A DNA stretch of 64,000 nucleotides from positions 41,322-105,321 of the forward strand of contig NZ_DASQCC010000124.1 of NCBI RefSeq assembly GCF_035634895.1, written 5' to 3'. Shown one piece after another: positions 43,436-52,118 of this stretch. Every line of letters begins with the position of its first letter. Within the stretch, counting starts at the first letter, position 1. Both the position numbers and the translations under genes were made by a program. The stretch is from Actinophytocola sp035634895. GTDB lineage: Bacteria; Actinomycetota; Actinomycetes; Mycobacteriales; Pseudonocardiaceae. Below the pieces are notes generated by a model. It was not told the DNA's origin. It worked only from the letters and a program-made list of their open reading frames with translations, and did no database searches.

Positions 43436-44373
43436 GGCGTGACGACGATCTTGCCGCGGGCGTGGCCGTCGCGCAGGTACGTGATCGCCGCCGGCACGTC
43501 GCCCAGGGGGAAGGTCCGGTCCAGCGCCGGGGTGATCGTGCCTGCGGCGAGCAGCTCGCTCAACCGGTTCAGCGCCGTCGGCCGCGCGATCGAGATCGGG
43601 GCCCGCAGGCGTTTCCTCGTGAACGGCCTGCGCACCAGGGCGCCGAACGCGCGGCCCATGCCGAACCAGCGCCCGCCTTCCTCCGAGCCGACGAGCGTCA
43701 GCGTCCCGCCCGGCCGGACCAGTCGCAGCAGCTGCGCGAACGGTCGCCCGCCCGCGATGTCCACGACCAGGTCGTACTCGCCGGTCAGCTCCTCCTGCCG
43801 GTAGTTGACCACCTCGGTCGCGCCCAGCCCGCGCACCAGCTCCAGCTTCGCCGGGCCGCACACCGCCGTCACCGACGCGCCGAACGCCGCCGCCAGCTGC
43901 ACCGTGTAGGAGCCCACGCCGCCGCCCGCGCCGATCACCATGACCCGCTGGCCCGCCTCGACACCCTCCAGCGCCTTGAGGGCCGTGCACGCGGACACCG
44001 CGACCGTCGCCGCCTGCTCGTGTGTCAGGTTGGCGGGCTTGCGCACCACCGTCCTGGCCGTCGCGTACTCGGCGAACGTCCCCTTGCCGACGCCGAAGAC
44101 CTCGTCGCCCGGCCGGAGCCCGGTCACCCGCGCGCCCACCGCCTCGACCACCCCGGAGACGTCCATGCCCGGCACCGGAACCCGGGGACGCCGCGGCCCG
44201 AACACCAGCCGCCCCAGGTAGGGCAGGCCGGTCACCTGGTGCCACGTGCCCTGGTCGACGCCGGCCGCGTGCACACGCAGCAGCACCTCGTCCGCACCGG
44301 GTCGCGGTCTGTCGATGTCCCGCAGCTCGAGTACCTCCGGCGGGCCGTAGCGGTCCTGCACCATCGCCTTCAT
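43432..44373 (-). CDS. MDR-family quinone oxidoreductase-like protein
   Basis: This is a 313-residue NAD(P)-dependent medium-chain reductase without zinc ligands. The nucleotide motif VIGAGGGVGSYTVQ (about 146-159) and the RPGGTLTLVG segment match the quinone oxidoreductase branch. GGAG precedes the ATG at 44373. The gene follows a small membrane protein gene by 3 bp and overlaps the AraC gene, forming a four-gene minus-strand unit from 44951 to 42767. It probably detoxifies reactive carbonyls or quinones. Confidence 0.87.
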   Translation of the reverse strand: MKAMVQDRYGPPEVLELRDIDRPRPGADEVLLRVHAAGVDQGTWHQVTGLPYLGRLVFGPRRPRVPVPGMDVSGVVEAVGARVTGLRPGDEVFGVGKGTFAEYATARTVVRKPANLTHEQAATVAVSACTALKALEGVEAGQRVMVIGAGGGVGSYTVQLAAAFGASVTAVCGPAKLELVRGLGATEVVNYRQEELTGEYDLVVDIAGGRPFAQLLRLVRPGGTLTLVGSEEGGRWFGMGRAFGALVRRPFTRKRLRAPISIARPTALNRLSELLAAGTITPALDRTFPLGDVPAAITYLRDGHARGKIVVTP

Positions 44374-44376
44374 CGT

Positions 44377-44637
44377 TCACTCCACCGTTCTGAGGATCTG
44401 CTCGACCGCCGCGACGCGGGTGCGTAGCTCGGCCAGGTCCGCGGAGATCCGCTGCTGTGTGTCGAGGGTGTTCTCGGCGAGCTGCTCGTATCGGCTGACG
44501 AGCTGCCGCAGGCCGTCCTCCTGCCCGGACACGAGCCTCGCCTTGCGCAGGTCGAGAAAAGTCGAGAGCGCGCCACCGATGAGGATGATCACGATGACCA
44601 TCACACCGAGGATGATGACTGCGTTCGGCCAGGTCAC
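44377..44637 (-). CDS. Small membrane protein with coiled coil, 86 residues
   Basis: A single N-terminal membrane helix (about 4-27) is followed by a heptad-like coiled coil (LRQLVSRYEQLAENTLDTQQ and on to LRTVE). The start is GTG at 44637, overlapping the stop of the ArsR-like gene (GTGA). I recognise no family. Together with the ArsR protein it may form a small membrane-stress unit. Confidence 0.7.
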   Translation of the reverse strand: MTWPNAVIILGVMVIVIILIGGALSTFLDLRKARLVSGQEDGLRQLVSRYEQLAENTLDTQQRISADLAELRTRVAAVEQILRTVE

Positions 44638-44951
44638 TTCTGCTCCTTGGGTGCCGATGGGGTGAGGGACTCCGCGGCGTCGGCCAGCGCCGCCGCGGTG
44701 AGCCGCACGTCGAAGTCGGTGACCTCGAAGTACTTCATGGCCTTGCCGTCCGCCGACAGCTCGAGGCTGCCCGCCACGAGACCGGCGGCCTCGAGCTTCT
44801 GCAGATGCATGTGGAGCAGCGGCCGGCTCACCCCGATCTCGCGAGCCAGCCGGCTCACGTACTGCCGCCCACCGGCCAGCCGGGCGATGATCCGCAGCCG
44901 AATCGGGTTGGCCAGAGCGGCCAGCACCTCGACCAGATCGTCGCCAGTCAT
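44634..44951 (-). CDS. ArsR-type winged-helix regulator
   Basis: This is a 105-residue winged-helix protein: EVLAALANPIRLRIIARLAG, then the recognition helix SRLAREIGVSRPLLHMHLQKLEAAGLV and a beta wing. No metal-binding Cys pair is visible, so it probably senses a non-metal signal. It leads the four-gene unit. A 20-bp inverted repeat (44965-44984) lies 13 bp before the ATG and is the obvious autoregulatory site. Confidence 0.86.
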   Translation of the reverse strand: MTGDDLVEVLAALANPIRLRIIARLAGGRQYVSRLAREIGVSRPLLHMHLQKLEAAGLVAGSLELSADGKAMKYFEVTDFDVRLTAAALADAAESLTPSAPKEQK

Positions 44952-44964
44952 CTCACACCTACAT

Positions 44965-44984
44965 CTGTCAATTTTTTCTGACAG
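44965..44984. promoter_or_regulatory. Inverted repeat, probable ArsR-type operator
   Basis: CTGTCA and TGACAG are separated by an AT-rich 8-base spacer, 13 bp upstream of the ArsR-like start. The spacing and position suit binding by a winged-helix dimer. Confidence 0.72.
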
Positions 44985-45080
44985 GTGAAACCATAGTCCG
45001 ACATCAGACGCCGACGCAAGCCGATGCAAGATGCAACCGTCATTCGGTAACAGGCACGGTCGTCCGCCGATGCAAGGACC

Positions 45081-46016
45081 ATGTTCGAGAACTCCGCTGC
45101 GGGCTTGGCGATGGTGACGGGCGAGTCCACGGTCACGGTCACCCGCGAGGAACAGCACCAGGACGTGCTCGCCCGCTACACACCGGCCCCGGGAGGGGAG
45201 CGCACCGTCGCCGTCGAGCTCGCGTGGTGCGTGATCGCGAGCGGGAAGTACAAGGGGGAGCGTGCGATCGAGGTCCGCCTCGACGGGCGCCGGGTGGGGG
45301 AGCTGACCTACCTGATGTCGCAGCGGTACGCGACGCTGGTCGGGGACGTGCAGGCGCACGGCGGCCGCGCCGGCTGCGCGGCGGCCATCACACGGGACGC
45401 CAGGGGACTGCAGCTGACGCTGCTCCTGCCTCGCGACCCCGAGCTGGTGTCGCCGTCGCCCGTGGTCGATCCGCCCACCGTGGCCTTCCCCGTTCCCGCC
45501 CCCGCGCGAGCCGCGGTCCCCGTCGCCGCCAAGGCGTCCGGGAGCACGTTCACGAAGCACCGGGCCGCGTGGATCACCGCCGCCGCGGTGTTGGTCGTGC
45601 TCGTGTTCGTGTCGGTCATCAACAGCAACAACGACGACACCCCGACCCGGAACATCGCGGCGGACGAGACCACCACGACCACCACCGTCGAACTCCCGAC
45701 CACCACCCCCACGACTCCCCCTCCTACGACCACCCCCACGACGACGCCACCTCCGCCGCCGCCGACCACCACGGCGGTCGTGCAACCACCGCCGCTGCAG
45801 CCGACGATCGAGCAGCCCGCCCCGCCGCCGCCGGTGGAGCCCGCACCGCAGCCGCAGTGCGACCCGAACTACACCGGCTGCGTGCCGATCGCGTCCGACG
45901 TCGACTGTGCCGGCGGCTCCGGCAACGGCCCGGCGTACGTGAAGGGTCCTGTCCAGGTGATCGGGAACGACATCTACGAGTTGGACAAGGATCACGACGG
46001 AACTGCCTGCGAATGA
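45081..46016 (+). CDS. Membrane protein with Thr/Pro-rich linker and extracellular Excalibur domain
   Basis: This is a 311-residue protein. A cytoplasmic N-terminal domain of about 150 residues (possibly nucleotide or protein binding) is followed by one membrane helix (about 172-192). An extended Thr/Pro-rich wall-spanning linker leads to a C-terminal Excalibur calcium-binding motif, DKDHDGTACE, with paired cysteines. The arrangement suggests a sensor or anchor reaching through the cell wall. AAGGA precedes the ATG closely. I recognise no specific function. Confidence 0.75.
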   Translation: MFENSAAGLAMVTGESTVTVTREEQHQDVLARYTPAPGGERTVAVELAWCVIASGKYKGERAIEVRLDGRRVGELTYLMSQRYATLVGDVQAHGGRAGCAAAITRDARGLQLTLLLPRDPELVSPSPVVDPPTVAFPVPAPARAAVPVAAKASGSTFTKHRAAWITAAAVLVVLVFVSVINSNNDDTPTRNIAADETTTTTTVELPTTTPTTPPPTTTPTTTPPPPPPTTTAVVQPPPLQPTIEQPAPPPPVEPAPQPQCDPNYTGCVPIASDVDCAGGSGNGPAYVKGPVQVIGNDIYELDKDHDGTACE

Positions 46017-46063
46017 TGGGGATCATTGACGCCCCACGAGCGGTGTCATAACGTCGGTGGTGC

Positions 46064-46079
46064 GTGAGAGCGCTCTCAC
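46064..46079. promoter_or_regulatory. Perfect 16-bp palindrome upstream of the GH76 gene
   Basis: GTGAGAGCGCTCTCAC shares the central AGCGCT of LacI-type operators but has flanks different from the CebR palindrome. It lies 57 bp before the GH76 start and should bind a separate, mannan-related regulator. Confidence 0.75.
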
Positions 46080-46136
46080 CCCTGCTGGCGACCGTAACCC
46101 TGCGCGGCCGCCGGAGCGCTCCCTCGGGAGGTCTCG

Positions 46137-47675
46137 ATGCCGAGATCCGTGCTGTCCGCTGCCCTCGTACCGGCTCTCGTCGTCGTGGTGGCCACCAGCC
46201 TCGTCGCACCGGCATCGGCCGAACCGCCGCCGTCACCCGAGACGGGTGTCTCGGCGGCCCAACCGCAACCGCCTGCCAAGCCGGACACGACCCCGGCCAT
46301 CAGAACGGCGGCCGGCCCGAACCCGCTCGCCACCATCTGCAACCGCTACTGCGACGGCCGCGACCCCGCGCTCGCGCCGGGCGACCGCGAACCCGTGGCC
46401 GCCAGCCTCTTCGGCCGCCGGTTCTCCCTGCACGTCAACGACACCGACGCGATGGGCTGGGCCGTGGTGACGACCGGCGCCGCCGGCGACCAGGTCTGGC
46501 TCGACCGGTCCTTCGACGGCGGCCGCACCTGGGGATCGGGCAGCCGCCTCGGGCTCACCACCACCCCGGCCGGCTCGACCGGCTGGCGCACCCTGATGTT
46601 CAACGTGGACGACTGGGCCAACCACGGCGTCGGCGCGTTGCGTGCGTGCGGCAAGGCCGGCGACCGCCCCGACATCGTCTGCACCGCGTGGGCACGCTCG
46701 ACCTGGAACGCCTGGGACCGGCGCACCGCCGCCGCGACCGGGCTGATGATGTTCTACCGCAACGACACCGGACTGTTCGACACCACCGGCTGGTGGAACT
46801 CGGCCAACGCGCTCACCGCGGTCGTCGACGGGATCCGCGTGTCCGGCATGACCAGCTACCAGTACGTGATCGCGAACACCTACGACCGCAACGTGAACGC
46901 CGGCATCGGCCAGTTCCGCAACGACTACATCGACGACACCGGTTGGTGGGCGCTGGCGTGGATCGCGGCCTACGACCTCACCGGCGACGGCCGCTACCTC
47001 GCGACCGCCCGTGCCGGCGCCGACTACATGCGCTCCTACTGGGACGGCGTGTGCGGCGGCGGCGTGTGGTGGTCGACCGCCAGGGGCTACAAGAACGCGA
47101 TCACCAACGAGCTGTACATCAAGGTCAACGCCGCGCTGCACAACAGGATCGCGGGCGACACCAGCTACCTCCAGCGAGCGCGCGACGGCTGGTCCTGGTT
47201 CGCCGCCTCCGGCATGATCAACGGCTCGAACCTGGTCAACGACGGCCTCACCAGCGGGTGCGCCAACAACGGCCAGGTGGCGTGGAGCTACAACCAGGGC
47301 GTGATCCTGAACGCGCTCACCGAGCTCAACCGCGCCACCGGTGACGCCGCGCTGCTGACCCGCGCCCGCCAGTTCGCGAACGCCTCCACCGCCAACGCCG
47401 GGCTCAACCCGGGCGGCATCCTGCGTGAGCCGTGCGAACCGAACTGCGGCGCGGACGGCCCGTCGTTCAAGGGCGCGTACGTACGCGGCCTCGGCGTGTT
47501 GAACGCGGCGCTGAGCGACCACCCCTACACGACCTATCTTCGCCGCCAGGCCGATTCCGCCTACGCGACGGATCGCACCACGCTCGACCAGTACGGCCTG
47601 CGGTGGGCGGGACCGTTCGACCAGGCCGACGCGGCTCGGCAGCAGAGCACGTTGGACCTCCTCAACGCGGCGTGA
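46137..47675 (+). CDS. Secreted GH76 glycoside hydrolase (alpha-1,6-mannanase type)
   Basis: This is a 512-residue secreted protein. A signal peptide (1-28) is followed by a Pro-rich spacer and a domain of about 110 residues with WAVVTTGAAGDQVWLDRSFDGG. A GH76 (alpha/alpha)6 barrel starts at about residue 185. The consecutive aspartates D266-D267 in NDYIDDTGWW are the catalytic pair of this family, which cleaves alpha-1,6-mannan of fungal walls or actinobacterial glycans. ATG 46137 follows GGGAGG. A dedicated palindrome lies upstream. Confidence 0.9.
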   Translation: MPRSVLSAALVPALVVVVATSLVAPASAEPPPSPETGVSAAQPQPPAKPDTTPAIRTAAGPNPLATICNRYCDGRDPALAPGDREPVAASLFGRRFSLHVNDTDAMGWAVVTTGAAGDQVWLDRSFDGGRTWGSGSRLGLTTTPAGSTGWRTLMFNVDDWANHGVGALRACGKAGDRPDIVCTAWARSTWNAWDRRTAAATGLMMFYRNDTGLFDTTGWWNSANALTAVVDGIRVSGMTSYQYVIANTYDRNVNAGIGQFRNDYIDDTGWWALAWIAAYDLTGDGRYLATARAGADYMRSYWDGVCGGGVWWSTARGYKNAITNELYIKVNAALHNRIAGDTSYLQRARDGWSWFAASGMINGSNLVNDGLTSGCANNGQVAWSYNQGVILNALTELNRATGDAALLTRARQFANASTANAGLNPGGILREPCEPNCGADGPSFKGAYVRGLGVLNAALSDHPYTTYLRRQADSAYATDRTTLDQYGLRWAGPFDQADAARQQSTLDLLNAA

Positions 47676-47816
47676 CGTAAATGACCATGGAATAAGACGA
47701 GCGTTTTCGTGCGTTGGGACGTACGCTGTTCCAGGGACGGTGTGACAAACCACGCCGGCAGGGGGATTACCTCCGTGCCTGAACGGGCACACCACCATGA
47801 CAGAGCTTGATACCTG

Positions 47817-47840
47817 CACCCGCGCCTGCGCGCGGGTGCG
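47817..47840 (+). promoter_or_regulatory. Stem-loop in the gene-free region between GH76 and whiB-like genes
   Basis: GCACCCGCGC and GCGCGGGTGC form a perfect 10-bp stem around a 4-base loop. It lies in the 302-bp gene-free stretch 47676-47977. A weaker GTGCC/GGCAC hairpin is at 47776-47791. They may terminate the GH76 transcript or act in the leader of the WhiB gene. I could not match a known riboswitch. Confidence 0.45.
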
Positions 47841-47977
47841 CTCATGCGAGTGAGGGCTACAGCATCGGGCGCCGTTCCCGGGCTCGGTCACGCGCGAAAC
47901 CGCGCTTGACCTGCGAAAACGGCATGCGAATACGAGCGGAACGACCAAAACAAATGCTGCGATTGGAGGCGGCAGAC

Positions 47978-48226
47978 ATGAACACGATGGACGATTGGCG
48001 GGACCGCGCCGCCTGCCGCGACGCGGACCCCGAACTGTTCTTCCCGGTGTCCGAGATGGGTCCCGGCGCGCGGCAGGTCACCGAGGCGAAGGCGGTGTGC
48101 GCACGGTGCCCCGTGCAGGCGCAGTGCCTCGACTACGCGGTCGACGCTGGTCTGGACCACGGTGTCTTCGGTGGCAGGACCGAGCGAGAGCGGCGCGAGC
48201 TGGTTCGCCGGCAGCGCGTGGCCTGA
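47978..48226 (+). CDS. WhiB-family iron-sulfur regulator (WhiB1/WblE-like)
   Basis: This is an 82-residue WhiB protein. Four Cys ligate a 4Fe-4S cluster: one in AACRDADPELFF and three in KAVCARCPVQAQCLDYA. The turn GVFGGRTERERRELVRR is the GVWGG-like loop that contacts sigma A and DNA. Sequence order resembles the WhiB1/WblE branch. The ATG at 47978 is fixed by GGAGG 8 bp upstream; the frame is open for 170 bp before it without similarity. It senses redox or nitric oxide and controls development or stress genes. Confidence 0.93.
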   Translation: MNTMDDWRDRAACRDADPELFFPVSEMGPGARQVTEAKAVCARCPVQAQCLDYAVDAGLDHGVFGGRTERERRELVRRQRVA

Positions 48227-48232
48227 GAGAAC

Positions 48233-48265
48233 GAAGCCCTGGACGCGATGCGCGTCCAGGGCTTC
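48233..48265. terminator. Bidirectional stem-loop terminator
   Basis: A perfect 15-bp stem (GAAGCCCTGGACGCG with its complement) closes a 3-base loop between the convergent WhiB and GH115 genes. Confidence 0.85.
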
Positions 48266-48272
48266 GCCGTGT

Positions 48273-51200
48273 TCAGCGCACCTGGGTGCTGGCCGGCGGC
48301 CCGAGGTAGCTCGGCGCGAGCCCGCCGGTGTCGACGACGATCTTCTGCACCACCACGGTCGGGTCGACGGCCCACACCTTGAGCACGTGCTCACCCGGCC
48401 GGTCGATCACCTGCGTGGTGGCCGTGCGGTTCACGTTGTCCGACGTGTTGCGCTCCCACTGCCGGTTCATCGCGGTGTCGTCCGCGCCGGTCGCCGTGGT
48501 CACGTTCACCCGTTGCGGCGCCTGGCCGTCCAGCGACACCGCGTAGGTGAGCCCGTCGGTGGGATGCACGTTGTTGCGTGGCGACAGGTACACCCACACC
48601 GTGACCGGGCCAGTGGTGTTCACGTTCACCGTGTACTCCAGCCGAGCGCCGGCCGGCTCCCGGCGCGGCGCGGTGACCGGCGCCGGCCGCATCCCGGCGC
48701 CGTCCCGCCCGATGTCGGGGATCCGCAGCCAGTCGCCCACGACCCGGCTGGCGCCGTCCGCGGGGATCGACACGTAGCCGTTCGCCTCGACGTAGCCCCG
48801 CTTCGGCCTGCTCGCGGGACTGTCCACAACGGCCTCGACGACCACCGTCCGGCCCGCGCCCGTGACCGTCAGCGGCACCCGCGTGGTGCCGCGTGGTGCC
48901 CGCCGCCAGTCCACCGTGACCTCGACACGTACCTGCTTGTCCACCGTGCCACGGGACTTCGACACGGACACCCACGGCTGCGCCGAGGAGATCCGGTAGT
49001 CGAACGGGGTCGTGCCCCGGTTGAACACCTCGACGTACTGTCGTGGCTGGCTCTGGTACGGGCTGAACGTCGGCAGCACCGCCGGTGTCGTCGCGGCGGG
49101 CCACCACTGGTCCGAACCATCGATGGCCACGCCCATGTCGGCCGCCGCCGGCACCTGGATCCGTCGCACGGCGGGGAACACCTCGTCCGGCAGTGCCTGG
49201 TTGTTCAGCTCCGGCTGCTGCCACGGCGCGTTCGGGCCGTACCTGGCGACGTCGCCGTAGCCGATCTTCGGCTGCGACTGGAAGTTCTTCCACTTCCCGC
49301 CGGCCAGCTCGGTGTTGTAGTACGTGCTCAACGCCTGGTCGTCCGCGAACCGCGCGTCGGTCTCGGCCGCGAGGTCGTTCGTGGCCGCCCGGCCCTGCCG
49401 CGCGTAGAGGATGTTCGTGAACTCCGCACGCCGCAGGGAGTACAGGTTCGCCGTCGCCTTCGTCGCATAGCCGACGAGTTGGAAGTAGGCGTCCTGATAG
49501 GACTCCGGCAGTGCGCGTCCGACCCGTTCGGCGCGCGACGCCAGCCGCTGCCAGTCCGCGGTCACGCGGTCCATCTCGCGGTAGTTCTCCAGGTAGTACG
49601 GCGTCATCTGGTCGTCGTAGGTGACCGTCGTGCCCGGACCGCTGGTGATCCGCCGGTTGAGCAGCTCCGGCTTCCGCCGAGCCTGCAGCACCCCGTAGTC
49701 GTGCAGGACGCCGGCGATCTCGGCCGCGTGGCGGGCCGGGAAGTTCTCCGCCGCGTACCTCTTCTCCCACCGCGGCACGTCCCGCAGCGGGATGGGCCGC
49801 CACGCGTAGTCGAGGAAGAACTGCAGCGGCAGCTCCTCGTTCTTCATGTCGCCGACGTTCACCACCCACAGCCGGTCGATGCCGTAGCCGCGTGCCGCGT
49901 CGAGCTGCTCCCACGTGTTGTCCAGGTTGATCGTGTCGGCCCACTTGTAGTTGCGGCCGCCACCGACATAGTCGAAGTGGTAGTACATCCCGTACCCGCC
50001 GGCGCGCGGCGGCAGGCTCGGGTCGGGGAGCTTGCGCATGTTGCCCCAGTTGTCGTCGGTGAACACGACCGTCACGTCGTCGGGCGCGCGCAGGCCCTTG
50101 TCCCAGTAGCGTTGCACCTCCTTGTAGAGCGTCCACACCTTCGGCACGCCGGACATCCCCTTGTCGGCCAGGATCTGCCGCTCGCTGTCGAGGATCTCCT
50201 GCATCAGCTCGATGCCGTCGCCGTCCGGCAGGCCGACGTCGCCGTTGCCACGCATCCCCAGCGTGACCACGCCCTCGAAGCCCTGCTCCTTCATGCGCTC
50301 GATGCCGTCGGCCCAGTACGCCTTGATCGCGTCGGCGTTGCGGCGGAAGCTCCACTCGCCCGTGCCGCCGTACGGGTCGTGGCCGGGCGTCACGACATTG
50401 CCGGCTCCGTCGCGGACGGCGGGCACGGCGTGGCGGTTCCACTCCTCGATGCCGCGCATCATCGGCGCCTCGTGCGAGGTGCCCATGACCACGCCGTAGA
50501 GCGCGGCGGTCGCGTGGTTGGCCGGGTCGTCCTCCGCGAACGCGCGGCCCCACACCGCCGGCCACAGGTAGTTCGCCTTGAGCCGCAGCATGGTCTCGAA
50601 CACCCGCGAGTAGAAGCGGCTGTTCAGCCCGCCGGGAAACCCCGGAGCAAGCCCTTGCCCGAACTGCGTCGGCGCCCACCGGTCGAGTGCCGGGTTCTCG
50701 TCGTTGATGAAGAACCCGCGGTACTTCACCGCCGGCGTGCCCTGGGTGTGCCGGCCGGGCAACACGTACAGCTGGTCCGTGTGCTTCGCCGGCACGTCGT
50801 CCCACCAGTACCACGGCGAGACGCCGATGCGCCGGGAGACGTCGTAGGCGCCGTAGATCGTGCCCCGATGGTCGCTGCCGGCGATCACCAGCGCACGCCG
50901 GATGCCGGGCAGCGGGTCGCGCACCACCTGCTGCAGCGACGTCTCCCACTTCCCGGCGATGCCGGTGACATCGAGTTTTCCGTGGCGTACCAGGCCATCG
51001 ATGAGCGGACTCGCACCGATCGTGCCGACGAGAACGGGTTCGCTGCCGCCCGGCACGTCGTTCAACGACGTGGTCGGCCGCACCCCGGTGACGCGCTCGA
51101 CGTCGTCCCGGAGGTCGCCGACCACCCGGACCACGCCGGGATGGTCACCCGCGCTCACCACGATCGGCGCGGCTCTTCCATTCGCCACCAAAGGAAAGGC

Positions 51201-51326
51201 GTCGGGCCGGGGGGTGGTGACCACATAGGACTCCTCGGCCGCCGCCACGGCGGCGGGAGCGGCGACGGCGGGGGTGACCGCGGCGGCGAGAAGCGGAAGC
51301 ACGATGAGGGCGGCGGTCCTTCTCAT
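48273..51326 (-). CDS. Secreted GH115 xylan alpha-1,2-glucuronidase
   Basis: This is a 1017-residue secreted enzyme with a signal peptide (1-29). The GH115 core has RGFFINDENPAL, LRLKANYLWPAVWG and MGTSHEAPMMR. The C-terminal part contains beta-sandwich domains and a carbohydrate-binding-like tail. GH115 enzymes remove 4-O-methyl-glucuronic acid from xylan, including internal residues, and so complement the GH10 xylanase encoded at 17.7-19.0 kb. GGAGATC precedes the ATG at 51326. Two CGAAACTTTCG sites upstream match the LacI locus at 40.6 kb. Confidence 0.92.
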   Translation of the reverse strand: MRRTAALIVLPLLAAAVTPAVAAPAAVAAAEESYVVTTPRPDAFPLVANGRAAPIVVSAGDHPGVVRVVGDLRDDVERVTGVRPTTSLNDVPGGSEPVLVGTIGASPLIDGLVRHGKLDVTGIAGKWETSLQQVVRDPLPGIRRALVIAGSDHRGTIYGAYDVSRRIGVSPWYWWDDVPAKHTDQLYVLPGRHTQGTPAVKYRGFFINDENPALDRWAPTQFGQGLAPGFPGGLNSRFYSRVFETMLRLKANYLWPAVWGRAFAEDDPANHATAALYGVVMGTSHEAPMMRGIEEWNRHAVPAVRDGAGNVVTPGHDPYGGTGEWSFRRNADAIKAYWADGIERMKEQGFEGVVTLGMRGNGDVGLPDGDGIELMQEILDSERQILADKGMSGVPKVWTLYKEVQRYWDKGLRAPDDVTVVFTDDNWGNMRKLPDPSLPPRAGGYGMYYHFDYVGGGRNYKWADTINLDNTWEQLDAARGYGIDRLWVVNVGDMKNEELPLQFFLDYAWRPIPLRDVPRWEKRYAAENFPARHAAEIAGVLHDYGVLQARRKPELLNRRITSGPGTTVTYDDQMTPYYLENYREMDRVTADWQRLASRAERVGRALPESYQDAYFQLVGYATKATANLYSLRRAEFTNILYARQGRAATNDLAAETDARFADDQALSTYYNTELAGGKWKNFQSQPKIGYGDVARYGPNAPWQQPELNNQALPDEVFPAVRRIQVPAAADMGVAIDGSDQWWPAATTPAVLPTFSPYQSQPRQYVEVFNRGTTPFDYRISSAQPWVSVSKSRGTVDKQVRVEVTVDWRRAPRGTTRVPLTVTGAGRTVVVEAVVDSPASRPKRGYVEANGYVSIPADGASRVVGDWLRIPDIGRDGAGMRPAPVTAPRREPAGARLEYTVNVNTTGPVTVWVYLSPRNNVHPTDGLTYAVSLDGQAPQRVNVTTATGADDTAMNRQWERNTSDNVNRTATTQVIDRPGEHVLKVWAVDPTVVVQKIVVDTGGLAPSYLGPPASTQVR

Positions 51327-51355
51327 GTCGATCTCCGTACTATCGCAGGGCGGAG

Positions 51356-51378
51356 CCGAAACTTTCGGAACAGTTCCG
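51356..51378. promoter_or_regulatory. LacI-type operator upstream of the GH115 gene (proximal)
   Basis: CGAAACTTTCG at 51357-51367 is the reverse complement of the 11-mer at 40618. It is followed by GAACAGTTCCG, another imperfect half. It lies 30 bp before the GH115 start codon. Confidence 0.7.
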
Positions 51379-51437
51379 TAACCTGCCTACGATAGCCAGC
51401 GCGCCGCGGGGAATCCAGAGTGCTTGCGGTTCAACGG

Positions 51438-51452
51438 CTTTCGAAACTTTCG
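51438..51452. promoter_or_regulatory. LacI-type operator upstream of the GH115 gene (distal)
   Basis: CTTTCGAAACTTTCG contains the same 11-mer CGAAACTTTCG (51442-51452), 85 bp from the proximal copy. It lies just downstream of the methyltransferase stop codon (51455). Confidence 0.65.
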
Positions 51453-51454
51453 TC

Positions 51455-52045
51455 TCAGGTCTTCTTGCGTGCCTTGAGAACGACGTCGTTCACGTGACCG
51501 GTCTCCGCTGGCGCCGGTGACACCCTCGGCCGGATCTCGTTGACCAGCACCGTCCACGTGTCGTCGAGCAGCTCGGCGACCTCGCCCGGGGTGTAGAAGG
51601 CGGTCGGGTCGAAGTGGGGGTTGTGGTCGTCCCAGCCGGTGAGGTCGTGGCCGCCGACGAGCAGCGTGCCGCCAGGCGCCACCGCGGCCAGCATGCCGTG
51701 GACCGTCTGCTCGGCGGTGTGGGGGAACGCCGGGTATATCGCCGAGACCAGGTCGAACGCGCCGGTCGGCGGGGTGAACGTGCTCAGGTCGGCGTGGGTC
51801 CAGCTCACCTTCGCGTCACCCGCGGCGGCCGCCGCCCGTTCGAGCGCGACCCGTGAGATGTCGACCGCGGTCACGAGCCACCCCCGCCCGGCCAGCCAGA
51901 TGGCGTCGCCGCCCTCGCCGCAGCCGAGGTCGAGCGCCTGGCCGGGCGGCAGGTCGGCGGCCTCCACGGCCAGCATCCCGTTCGGCGCGCCGCTCCAGAG
52001 TCTGTCCTTCGTGCGGTAGAGGTCATCCCAGAATTGTTGGTCCAT
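51455..52045 (-). CDS. SAM-dependent methyltransferase
   Basis: This is a 196-residue class I methyltransferase of the thiopurine/TehB-like group. Motif I is ALDLGCGEGGDAIWLAG near 38-54 and VTAVDISRVAL follows. The start MDQQFWDDLYRTKDRLW is typical of this group. The ATG at 52045 has a weak ribosome site. It is divergent from the HAD gene. It probably methylates a small toxic compound; no context defines it. Confidence 0.82.
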   Translation of the reverse strand: MDQQFWDDLYRTKDRLWSGAPNGMLAVEAADLPPGQALDLGCGEGGDAIWLAGRGWLVTAVDISRVALERAAAAAGDAKVSWTHADLSTFTPPTGAFDLVSAIYPAFPHTAEQTVHGMLAAVAPGGTLLVGGHDLTGWDDHNPHFDPTAFYTPGEVAELLDDTWTVLVNEIRPRVSPAPAETGHVNDVVLKARKKT

Positions 52046-52118
52046 GGGGACACGATCACCCGCGAGGTCCGATGTCGGCAACCTTTGTTGCTGGTTTGGC
52101 AACACGTAGGGTTGAGGC

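Noticed and set aside
47676..47977. Riboswitch in the leader of the WhiB gene
   Set aside because: Hairpins are present but I could not match the conserved bases of any riboswitch class I know.
48162..51395. A 1077-codon plus-strand frame
   Set aside because: Antisense to the GH115 gene; composition is typical of shadow frames in GC-rich DNA.
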